Made by a program: the position numbers and the translations under genes | Part shown: piece after piece, positions 56,036-64,000 of the stretch | How positions within the stretch are numbered: position 1 is the first letter of the stretch | Layout of the letters: each line of letters starts with the position of its first letter | From: Pseudo-nitzschia pungens | Lineage: Eukaryota; Bacillariophyta; Bacillariophyceae; Bacillariales; Bacillariaceae | Assembly (NCBI GenBank): GCA_037355855.1 | Contig: CM074761.1 | Location: forward strand, 4,545,346-4,609,345 | Direction of reading: 5' to 3' | DNA: 64,000 nucleotides | The notes under the pieces: generated by a model | Seen by the model: the letters and a program-made list of their open reading frames with translations, nothing else | Databases searched by the model: none | What the model was told of the DNA's origin: nothing

Positions 56036-56130
56036 TCGACTGGTGTCTACTGGTGTCTACTGGTGTCTACTGGTGTCTACTGGTGTCGACTGGTGTCGAC
56101 TGGTGTCGACTGGTGTCGACTGGTGTCGCA
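56036..56130. repeat. Decamer array, right copy (ACTGGTGTCG/T)
   Basis: About nine further copies of the left-array decamer lie in the same orientation. Confidence 0.9.
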
Positions 56131-56267
56131 GGGGGTTTCGAGAATTTAATTTTTATTTTCAAATTTTCGTCGCGCGCGGAGAGATTGGATCGTGCGCGAT
56201 TTTTGGGATGATCGAAGAATTTAATATCTACGAAGTAATTTTTTTTCCAAAAAATCAACCATGTTCC

Positions 56268-57504
56268 TGACTCATTTTGATTGAATGAACCACAAACGAA
56301 ATCCAATGATTTTCTCATGGGCCTATCGACTCTCTCAAGATAATGCCACTACTAATAGCAACAAGAGACGTGCTTGTAGACCACAGAGTTGACGTGCAGT
56401 TGCTGCTTTAGTAGAAACAATCAATGCAATACTGGTGTTTGTGTGATAACCTAAGTTTTGTTACTTTTGCTGCCAATGACCTCTAGCTGGATCCATCACT
56501 TTCCGTAAATGCTGCTTGCTGTCGTTGAACAATTGATTGCAAGCTTGGCTTCCAATCCGTGTGGAAGAAGCTACCGCTACAAATTTGGCAACGGAAACAG
56601 GAAAACCGCAAAGTATTTCACAAAACTTACCGATGACGTCACATACACCTTGGCGATGAAATTGATTGCATGCCATCAACCTTCACCTCATCTGCATGAC
56701 AAAAACTGTTTCTTCCAATAGATTGAGTTGCATACTCAGCTGCATTAAAATCATTTTCAAGAAAGTTTTATTATGATGCTAGTACTATGTGTACTAACAC
56801 TCCTCATCATTCACCAATGGTGATTATTCTTGTGTCTCCTTTGCCAAGTTCAATATATTTGCACTAGTAGGTTTCTGTGCTTCAAGGATCGGGGCTGAAA
56901 GGAAGAGCGTGAAGTGTGGTTTGAATTGCTAAGAGCAAAAATTGAATCCGTATACTACAAAGTTCCTATCAGCTGTCCCCCGGTTCTACATCCTCAACTA
57001 CTAATTTCTACGGAAACCGGGGGACAGCTGATAGGAATTCCGTAGTATTAATATTTCATTTCTATTTCCCTTGGAAGATTTCATTCGACTCGTCACTCAG
57101 CACTGAGCACTCAGGACCAGCAACAATGCCAGAAATTTCGTACGTTCTGCTGTTGGGGCTTTTTGTTCGGCGTTATTGTATTCAATCTTTCTGCTGCTGT
57201 TGGAATTGATGTTTTGGGTGTAGAGTTAAGAAGGTATCGTTGTGCAGGGGGTGCTTCTACCCTGCGATAGAGGGTCTATTCCTGTTGTTATTGGTTTAAT
57301 ACGTTTTCAGCGTATATTTTAGTTCATTCCACAGTAAGATTATGTTACCGGTACGGGTAATACTCGTAAGGTAACCTTACTTGCATTACGAATTTTTTGA
57401 TTTTTTTTCATCACCAGAAACACTAATTACTTACTCGTAAGATTACTCCGTGACCAACTTTGACGAGAACAAACACAACCGGAGTAAAAATTCGGATCAC
57501 AAAA
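56268..57504. other. Intergenic region with a long perfect hairpin
   Basis: No gene is recognised. It contains the hairpin at 56952-57048 and, nearer the next gene, GTTACCGGTACGGGTAATACTCGTAAGGTAACC-type words (about 57,340-57,380) of the kind seen in other intergenic regions. Confidence 0.5.
56952..57048. repeat. Perfect 23-bp inverted repeat with 29-nt loop, extended stem
   Basis: The left arm at 56963-56985 (core ATCAGCTGTCCCCCGGTT) pairs perfectly with 57015-57037. After a 4-nt internal loop the stem resumes with ATACTAC (56952-56958) against GTAGTAT (57042-57048). The RNA would be a hairpin of about 34 bp. There is no coding sense. Confidence 0.9.
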
Positions 57505-59067
57505 ATGTCTGCTGTTATTGACGACGGGTGGGGAGATGATGATGACCTTGACATAAGCGGCGATAATCTAGAAGAAGAAGGATGGGGTGATGACGAAGGC
57601 CTCGGAGTGTCCAGTAGTAATGTAGCTGATGGTTGGGGGGACGACGATGACTTTTTCAACGATGACGATAGTGACAAAGATTTTCCTCTGCCTGCCCCCG
57701 AAGTGGCTTCCGCAGATTCCGCTCTGTCTCGTACGAAAAGTTCCGACTCTACCGTGAAGCTTGAAGACCAGGAGTTGACCGTCGATCGATTCGGAAGGCA
57801 ACCTGTTGGTGACACACACTCCCATGCTATCCAAAGCCAGGTCACGACTCTAGCACCACCATTAGAACCACCACGTGATCAACCGACACATGCAAAGGTT
57901 AACCCCAACACTTCCAAGCTGGTATCTGAGCTTTCGCACTACATCGATTCTTTAGACAGAATGCTTTCCTCCATAAACGCGGTGTTGGAATTTGAATACA
58001 ACACCTTTCAGAAGGCAGAGGAGCTTGTTGAATACTACCAGAGCAGACCACAACTTGCAGAATACACTCGAACGAAAGAATTGGCGAGAATGGACTACGA
58101 GATATTCTTGCCCTATGGCCATGTAGAAACTAACAAAGAAAGAATCATTGCCGATAACCTGTTGCCAGATCATGCGATCGTTTCGCGTGCAGCAAACCAA
58201 TCACTACTAGCTGATCTCTTGCAAGTCATCACTGGGCAAGACCTGATTGTTAGACCGCAATACATGACAATTTGCATCGCTACGTGGTGTAAATTTACCA
58301 TCCACCAAGGTGACAATGGAGCAGATATGGTGGATTGTCGAGCAAAGTTGTCCCTATCGATGCCGACGTCCGAGGGAGATCGCCTGCCTGTGGCCGAAGT
58401 TGCTGTTTGCGTCTTGTTTTCTCCTGGTCGACCAATGGTTGAATTCAAGGTTCAAAAGATCGATATTCTTTTGGATGATTACTCGAAACTTACCGGTGTT
58501 GCTGCGTTTCTAAATGAAATGGAGGGCAACAACGGAGATGACGAATTCGTAAATGTATCGCCCGATATGTATCGTGATGCATTCCTTGAAAAATCCCAAC
58601 GTTTGCTTTCTTTATCATCGGTAGGTATGATGTCTGCTTTTCAGCAGGTGGACTCTGTTGTCAACATCAAAGGAAAGATCAAACGCATTTCTAGCTTCAT
58701 ACCGGACACGGATCAGTTGTTGGAGGTGGAACAAGAAACAATGGCATTTGCAGAAGCCAGAAAGGAAGCAATGCACCAACGAAAGCAACAGGAACTTTCT
58801 GCGACTTCTTTCCCCCGCCCGCCGCCGCCGCCACCACCGCCACCACCTGAGAACGCATTGCAAGGCAATAGTATAGAAAGACCGAAATCGATTCTTGGCG
58901 GACTTGTTCGCAGTGGATGGAAAACTCTGTCAAACTCAGTGGCTCTACCTGACGAAGATCCCGCAATTTATGGCGAACCTGCACCACCACCGCCGCCGCC
59001 CCCTGTTGCTCTTTATAATAAGCCAATTGAACCTATTCCATTGTACAGAAAAGAGGGAAACTGCTAA
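57505..59067 (+). CDS. Protein with three N-terminal tryptophan-acidic motifs (possible coat/adaptor binder)
   Basis: The frame runs 520 codons from ATG 57505 (an upstream TTG is ignored). DDGWGDDDDLDI, EEGWGDDEGLG and ADGWGDDDDFFND (Trp9, Trp27, Trp44) form a regular series about 17-18 residues apart. Such W-in-acid motifs bind vesicle coats in other proteins (for example the Dsl1 'lasso' that binds COPI). A globular region of about 300 residues follows (VSELSHYIDSLDRMLSSINA, NLLPDHAIVSRAANQSLLAD, LVRSGWKTLSN near the end), which I cannot assign. Two poly-proline runs precede the stop. The reading frame then changes: a second open frame overlaps at 59031-59067 and continues with a fourth W-acid motif. 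The two are probably one gene joined by a weak intron or a frameshift. Confidence 0.7.
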   Translation: MSAVIDDGWGDDDDLDISGDNLEEEGWGDDEGLGVSSSNVADGWGDDDDFFNDDDSDKDFPLPAPEVASADSALSRTKSSDSTVKLEDQELTVDRFGRQPVGDTHSHAIQSQVTTLAPPLEPPRDQPTHAKVNPNTSKLVSELSHYIDSLDRMLSSINAVLEFEYNTFQKAEELVEYYQSRPQLAEYTRTKELARMDYEIFLPYGHVETNKERIIADNLLPDHAIVSRAANQSLLADLLQVITGQDLIVRPQYMTICIATWCKFTIHQGDNGADMVDCRAKLSLSMPTSEGDRLPVAEVAVCVLFSPGRPMVEFKVQKIDILLDDYSKLTGVAAFLNEMEGNNGDDEFVNVSPDMYRDAFLEKSQRLLSLSSVGMMSAFQQVDSVVNIKGKIKRISSFIPDTDQLLEVEQETMAFAEARKEAMHQRKQQELSATSFPRPPPPPPPPPPENALQGNSIERPKSILGGLVRSGWKTLSNSVALPDEDPAIYGEPAPPPPPPPVALYNKPIEPIPLYRKEGNC

Positions 59068-59744
59068 TCACGTTTCCAGAAAGCTGTCTAATCAAGTTGA
59101 CTTCAGACACGCTAAACGAACAGGATTCAAAGCAGGGAAATCCTATCAACACGACAATGGAGAGACCACAAATCGGGCTGGGACGAGGAGTTTCCCCAAA
59201 TACTGGACAACAATACAATGATGGGTTTGATCGAACAGATGAACACAAAACGTCGGACCGGGATTCAGTTCCTTTGGACCGACTTCCTATGTCAGATCCA
59301 AATATCTTCGGTGGAAACACACATGACGAAGTCACTGGTATTGAATACAGCGAGAGTCGAATACAAAATAGTAGTCCCGAACCCGAAGAAATGTCTAGAT
59401 TTCACGAGAAAACGAATGTAAGACAGACAAACGACGAGGATGAAAATGAAGATGTCGTCGAGGACGGATGGGATGATTTTGGTTTTGATGACGACGATGA
59501 TGTCGACGACGACGATGGCACGGGAATTGACGACAATACAAAGAACGTGTTCGACCGACCGAAAACCCCAGAGGAGAGGTGTTCGGAAGACGAAACTTGT
59601 TTTGGTTCTTCGGATGATGGGATTGCTAGCTCACCGACTCAAGTTTCCGCTACCAATGGCAAAGGCAACCCAGAGGAGCTTATGTTCGCGACCCGAAAAC
59701 GATGGGTCAATCCAAGGCCATACAGACCGTATGTAAAGGGTTAG
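59031..59744 (+). CDS. C-terminal part of the tryptophan-acidic-motif protein (frame change upstream)
   Basis: This frame is open from 59031 without a good ATG until 59157. It encodes EDGWDDFGFDDDDD, a fourth copy of the W-acid pattern, and ends RKRWVNPRPYRPYVKG. The shared motif and position imply it belongs to the gene before it. One way to join them is an intron from 59005 (weak donor GTTGCT) to 59096 (ATCAAG), which keeps phase and gives 715 aa. Another is a single-base indel between 59031 and 59067. An independent gene from ATG 59157 is less likely. Confidence 0.55.
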   Translation, partial: TYSIVQKRGKLLITFPESCLIKLTSDTLNEQDSKQGNPINTTMERPQIGLGRGVSPNTGQQYNDGFDRTDEHKTSDRDSVPLDRLPMSDPNIFGGNTHDEVTGIEYSESRIQNSSPEPEEMSRFHEKTNVRQTNDEDENEDVVEDGWDDFGFDDDDDVDDDDGTGIDDNTKNVFDRPKTPEERCSEDETCFGSSDDGIASSPTQVSATNGKGNPEELMFATRKRWVNPRPYRPYVKG

Positions 59745-60265
59745 TTTTATTCCGATTCGTCACTATGGGTGAAATGTTACTTTGAGCTTCAGCCTTAGTA
59801 GTCTTCGAGAACGTAAAATCAGACCTGATCTATGTTAGGGCACGATACGGTGTGAAGCGCGGTGACTGGTGACACGGATACGACAGAACCCTCCATGCAT
59901 TTTAGAATGAACAAAACGATATGTGACGAAAAGATACATCCACCTCACGCTACATTTGTAAGATAAACGACCGAAGAAAACCGCTGCACAAAACGAAAAG
60001 AAGCACGAGTATTTGCGCTCTGCCATGCCGTCGCTAGCCTTTCGAAAATTATCACTTCGCATTATTATACTTGTGGCAATTGAAGTGGACTATCAAAGGC
60101 GTTCCAACCGAAATGAAAGCTTCTCTTCTAAACGTCGCGCAACCCTTGGGCAATAAAATAGATACCATTCATGCAAAGAGCGGAACGATATCGTTTGCCC
60201 CACTGTGAAACACAAAGCTGTTGTTTTGTTTGCTCTTCGACATTCACTGCAACGTACCGCGACGT
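59745..60265. other. Convergent 3' region, no gene recognised
   Basis: The space between the ends of the W-acid gene and TSG101. No ORF or repeat of interest. Confidence 0.5.
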
Positions 60266-61657
60266 CTACTTTTGATTTTTTGTGATTACTTGATTGATTT
60301 TGATCAGGTGCGCTCGAACAAGAAATTGTCGCTTCGCCAGCTTTCGAATCGTTTTGAGGTGAGTGGTGCAATCGATTTGCCCCATGTACATGCCTCTATC
60401 CAAAAAGTACATGGCATCTGTTAGAGCAGCGTTTTCAGCGGACAGATCCAGCATTTGTGCATCAAGCTTGTTCACCGGCTGACAAATATCGTCCACCTCT
60501 GGCTCCTCTGCCTCTGCATCTTTGCTCTCTTCCAACCAATCATTGATTTCTTTTGTCTTTTCGTCTATTATTTCGATGTGATCTTCCAATTCTTTCTTTT
60601 TCTGTGTCAACTCTTGCATTTCTTTCTGGATCTGATCCTTGTTGTGTTTCAGATGCTCTTGATCTCTCCAATCGGCAGACAAAGTCTTTTTTGTTTCTTC
60701 CGTAAAATCCATTAGATAGGATTGAATCTTTTGGTTTACTTCGGTTCGAATTTGTTTGAGTTTTTTCTCTTCCCATTCTCGTTGAGCGGCAATTTGTTCT
60801 TGCATCAGCTTTTGTGCCCTTTCTGCTGTTACTGGTCTCCTCTGCTTCCTTGGCCATGATCGCTGCGATTTGGTCCTGTATGTATTGTTCCGAGTCGATA
60901 CTGCTGTTTAGTGCTGCTGGCTTCCGATTGATTGGGCTGGAATTAGAACTGGAAGCGTAGCTCGAATACGACGGAGGCGGAGGTGGTTGGGGTGCAGGAG
61001 CTCGAGTGAACACGGGTGGATCTGCGGAAAAGACACTGCTCATGGCTACGACCATTTCTATGAGGCTGTGCGTTCTTGGATTCCATTCGTGTGTATAGGG
61101 AAGGATAGACCATCCCATCACTTCCCACGTGAGGATGGTTTTCTTTCAGGTACTGTCACAACTGTTGTGTGCCGAGGAACCAAAAGGCAAGGGTGAAAGA
61201 AAAGACGAGAGAAACGAAGACGATGTGATACAACACAGTCAGTGCATGCAATGAAACAAGTGCAATGCAAAACGATCGAGGTGAGAAGATCAGTTCTGTT
61301 CTACGATCTAAACACGACACGAAACGAAACGACACGACACGAAACACCCAAACTCACCATGTTCTCTGCCAGTCGAACAAATGACACGGGCGGTCGAATC
61401 GGATATCCCGGTGGGAGATAAATATCAACGAGAAGCTGATAGGTATTTCCTCTAAATACTATGGCTATCGTTCCCTGAAGAACCAGGCAGTGGGAAGAAT
61501 CGCCATTGTTTTCGACCAAAGGAGAAATCCCTGGTGTCAAATGAATTCCCACCGAACTCTTCAGGAGGCTCGAGGCATCGCGATTGACCCGAGCGGGGTC
61601 TCTGTACAGACCACCCAGCCGACCAAGAAGCGCCATTACTCTGGAATCGTTCACCAT
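60266..61657 (-). CDS. TSG101: ESCRT-I subunit TSG101/Vps23, with two apparent frame changes
   Basis: The exons are 61657-61358 and 61152-60266, with a 205-nt intron (GTGAGT...TGACAG). Exon 1 encodes the UEV half with LVLQGTIAIVFRGNTYQLLV and YLPPGYPIRPPVSFVRLAEN. Exon 2 begins YLKENHPHVGSDGMVY, then the expected LPYTHEWNPRTHSLIEMVVA appears one base out of frame (shift near 61096-61108). A second +1 shift near 60825-60840 is needed to pass from AAIMAKEAEE to ERAQKLMQEQIAAQ. The end has a coiled coil and the steadiness box (QMLDLSAENAALTDAMYFLD, IDCTTHLKTIRKLAKRQFL). Skipping one base at each place gives 394 codons, against 390 aa in human TSG101. The protein sorts ubiquitinated cargo into multivesicular bodies. 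Indels may be assembly errors or genuine. Confidence 0.9.
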
Positions 61658-62581
61658 GGTTACCGGCGATCTACTAATTTATTCTTTGTGAAATACGAAG
61701 TACTGTAATGGTTCGGTGCTTGACCCAGACGTTGCTCTGTATTTGGTTCCGTGCTCTGGTCTCTTTCCACTCACTCTCGAGTCGGACGAAGCATCATCGT
61801 AATGTACGAACTGCTGGTATCGTACCTGGAGAGTTCCGTTCGAACTGACCACTGAACAGGACTCAAAATAATGTACTTCTATTCTCGTACGTACGATTGC
61901 GTAGTATTCGTACGGTAAACCTTATGCACGTATTCGGCTGGAACCGTTTCGATTCACGATTCGATTGATTCATTCACGGACCATCGAGTCGTGGCAGTTT
62001 AGCAACAAAAGAGGGGGCACAGCAATATTCAAATATAAGCCTGGATAATGATGACCCAAGCAAGACATAAGATCTTCGCAGTTGCGTACGAGTACGATTA
62101 TTCACTACGTACAATACCTACCGTTACAGTGGAGACATCGGAGGGATAATTATCTCGTGCCGATCCGAACACCGGTATAAGGTGCGTACAAGAATGAACG
62201 GTATTTTGTAAGGGAAGTCTCGTGTACGTACCGTATGATACTCGTACCAGTAACGGGATCACAGTCAGTAACCTTACTGCTTAGAAGCATTTTTCGTAAC
62301 GGACATCTGTGGTCAGAGTACGTATGGACGTACTGGCGCGTACTGGCAGGTTGCTTCTGGTACTTAGTCTACCTAGTGTTTCGGAAGGCGCGTCAAACGA
62401 GACTCGTGACTTACTCCGTTCTTCATACCTGTAAGAGTGCCTCATCGAGAGAGGAGTGAGTCTGTTGATTTTGAGAGTGATCGACCAATTCCAAGCAACT
62501 GCATGGCCCACCGAATGGCAAAATTTCAGAATCTGTTCTTGCCTATCCACAGGGTGAAGATCGGTGACACTGCATTCCAAC
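61658..62581. promoter_or_regulatory. Divergent region between TSG101 and p24 genes
   Basis: Two divergent starts flank 0.9 kb with no recognised gene. From about 61,880 to 62,350 there are frequent CGTACGTAC, TACCGTTACAG and GTACGTACCGTATG words. Confidence 0.45.
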
Positions 62582-63571
62582 ATGAGTGGCTTAGGTATTG
62601 TGGCGAGTCGCGGGACGAAGCAGCAGCGGTCAATGATGTCCAATTTTCCACGAGTCTTTCTGCCAGTAGTGCTCGCATTGCTGCTTGTGACCTTTTCCGA
62701 GTTTCGCGTTGTGGATGCCTCGTACGCCATAAGCATCGATCCCAGCAGCGAAGAGTGCTACATTTTCATGACACCCAAAAATGTCAATAGCTTTTCCACG
62801 TTCTCGTGAGTCACGAACCTCTGTTAGTTGATTGATTGATTCATTGCGATGCGACGCAATGCGATGCGATGCGATGCGAAGCGATCCGTGTAGTCACTGC
62901 ATTTGTCAGTCGGACATGCACACAAACGACACGGGTCTTTAGTGCCGCAGCGCAATCTTCGATGAATGATTCGGCCGACGACGATTATCACTTCGACAAC
63001 AATGCATGCCTATTCTCACGGTGTTTTTGCGTGTTCGCCAACACTTGTTCGTTTCGTTAGCGGATCCTTTGAGATTCTGCACGACGACGTCGACTCGTAC
63101 GAATTGTCTGTAAAGGTTGTCAATCAAGACACCGGTGAAATGATGCACGAGGTCCCTTCCGGAACCCAGGAGGGAGACTTTGAATTGAAAGATTTGAAGC
63201 CGAATTCGAAGTATTCCATATGCTTTCAAAACAACGCGGGAGAGGACGACGGAGACAACGAATTCGACCTTGGATTCAATCTGCGATTTCACAACCCCCC
63301 CAGGGCCATGGAAGACGGGGAAAGCGGACCGGATGAAGAGCGGGCCAGCACACTGATCGAGAAAGCTGCCGAAATCCACGAGAACTGGGACACTCTGCAG
63401 GACCACTTTGAATTTTTGAGGAATCGAGAGGGTATTCATTTCGGAATGAACAATGAAATCATGAGTCGTTTGGCGTGGTGGACATATGTGGAAGCGCTTT
63501 TGGTGATTGGTATGGCGGTGGGTCAAGTCATGTATTGGAAAAAGTTTTTCGAGAAAAGGCGATACCTGTAA
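62582..63571 (+). CDS. p24 (emp24/TMED) family cargo receptor
   Basis: The exons are 62582-62805 and 63061-63571, with a 255-nt intron (GTGAGT...TCGTTAG). The product is 244 aa. A signal peptide (FPRVFLPVVLALLLVTFSEF) ends before SYAISIDPSSEECYIF, the start of the GOLD domain. Its two cysteines (EECYIF and YSICFQN) match the conserved disulfide. Then come a coiled-coil region, ENWDTLQDHFEFLRNREGIH, and one transmembrane helix (WWTYVEALLVIGMAVGQVMY). The tail YWKKFFEKRRYL bears the FF and dibasic signals for COPII and COPI. The family cycles between ER and Golgi to carry cargo. The start ATG at 62582 is the first in frame; two further Met codons near residue 18 are alternatives that would leave the signal peptide nearer the N terminus. 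The intron carries a GCGAT repeat. Confidence 0.9.
62846..62885. repeat. GCGAT(G) short tandem repeat inside the p24 intron
   Basis: Seven or eight degenerate copies of a five-base word are read directly in the intron. Similar words occur near 17,845. Confidence 0.85.
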
Positions 63572-64000
63572 TGTGCTTTTGCGACCGAGGCAGATTGCAA
63601 AAATGCTAGTCATTGGTATCGATTGTCGTGCGGGAAACAACACAGTCTAATTTTATGTTACTTCGTACACGTACGTGTAATAGATTCAACATTGAATATC
63701 GAACTATTTGTTTCAACAAACGAGGGAGACACCAACTGCAGCTGCGTTCCCTTCACATCAAATGCTTTCCGAATTACCCCTTCTTCAGTGGGAATGGTCT
63801 TGAATGTTTTTCATTCGCACCAAATAAAGGAGAACATGCTTAAGCTTCGTGTTTCGCGAAATTTCAATCTGCACATGTCTTTAATCAAAATAGAACTGTG
63901 GAATGCGGGAATGATCCATCGTCTAACGACCTGGTTTGCGCTCATGTCGCTGGTAGCAAAATTCACTCCCATTGAAACACAGGACACTCCTCCAGTCACC
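63572..64000. other. Window end, no gene recognised
   Basis: This is the 3' flank of the p24 gene. A minus-strand open frame touching the window edge shows no recognisable domain and could be part of a gene lying outside. Confidence 0.4.

Larger units (their letters stand above)
55422..56267. mobile_element. 846-bp element with perfect 18-bp terminal inverted repeats and internal arrays
   Basis: The ends are GGAACATGGTTGATTTTT (55422-55439) and its exact complement (56250-56267). Inside the left end are two hairpins, AATCGCGC-GCCGT-GCGCGATT and GAAATTATT-x-AATAATTTC. Two arrays of the decamer ACTGGTGTCG/T stand in the same orientation (about 55558-55640 and 56036-56130). Between them are some 380 bp of octamer-like words (CAGACGAA, CATACGAA, CGTATGAA). 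No transposase is encoded. No clear target-site duplication is visible. The most economical reading is a non-autonomous DNA element; a structured non-mobile repeat is the alternative. Confidence 0.55.

Noticed and set aside
55558..56130. Possible CRISPR array
   Set aside because: The repeats are directly adjacent decamers with no unique spacers, and the genome is eukaryotic.
55507..56318. Several overlapping open frames on both strands
   Set aside because: They are produced by decamer and octamer repeats; the translations are monotonous (WCRLVSTGVD, VCSYVRLF) and not protein-like.
63811..63999. Minus-strand open frame at the window edge
   Set aside because: It is short, without a recognisable domain, and cannot be judged without the flanking sequence.

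Overview
The window looks like nuclear DNA of a eukaryotic alga, most likely a pennate diatom. Genes carry short GT-AG introns (about 84-255 nt). Several proteins have the diatom/heterokont plastid presequence (signal peptide followed by an 'A-x-A-F' cleavage motif). An HSF factor and an AP2-like factor are present, together with a mitochondrially presequenced pyruvate kinase, an exo-beta-1,3-glucanase-like GH5 enzyme suited to chrysolaminarin, and eukaryotic housekeeping genes (RPS18, OLA1, TSG101, p24). Genus-level assignment is not possible from the sequence alone. There are no operons, no CRISPR array and no convincing tRNA or rRNA gene. Exon boundaries below were joined by hand from reading frame, splice signals and family conservation.

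Layout. 0-1.4 kb: AT-rich DNA with a chain of short GC and A/T hairpins. 1.4-8.3 kb: amino-acid permease (-), ArsJ-like arsenical exporter (+), compact MTHFR (+). 8.6-19.9 kb: mitoribosomal mS33 (-), a 1238-aa plastid-targeted repeat protein (+), an Smr-nuclease/UIM fusion (+), a twin-CX9C protein (-) and RPS18 (-), whose ATG is split by an intron. 21.5-30.3 kb: HSF factor (-), a tandem-repeat block, a tiny plastid-targeted acidic protein (-) and a secreted Ser/Pro-repeat LRR protein (-). 30.9-40.6 kb: OLA1 (+), a COX16-like protein (-), a second twin-CX9C protein (+), SufD (+) and pyruvate kinase (-). 41.7-54.6 kb: GH5 glucanase (+), AP2-domain protein (-), alpha/beta hydrolase (+), a Cys-rich mitochondrial-type protein (-) and a basic low-complexity protein (-). 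55.4-57.1 kb: an 846-bp element with perfect 18-bp inverted termini, then a perfect 23-bp-arm hairpin. 57.5-63.6 kb: a tryptophan-acidic-motif protein (+), TSG101/Vps23 (-) and a p24 cargo receptor (+).

Functional themes are energy metabolism and mitochondrial biogenesis (pyruvate kinase, mS33, COX16-like, two twin-CX9C proteins), plastid proteins (SufD, the repeat protein, the small acidic protein), stress control (HSF, AP2, ArsJ-like) and membrane traffic (TSG101, p24, W-acidic protein). Many neighbours are convergent and close; OLA1 and the COX16-like gene end only 54 bp apart.

The most interesting items are the Smr-UIM fusion (a possible new architecture for ribosome-quality-control endonucleases), the Cys-rich insertion in the ArsJ-like transporter, the short MTHFR with an unfamiliar C-terminal domain, the duplicated C-terminal motif of the plastid repeat protein, the inverted-repeat element at 55.4 kb, and three apparent frame changes clustered at 59-61 kb that may be assembly errors or real frameshifts.
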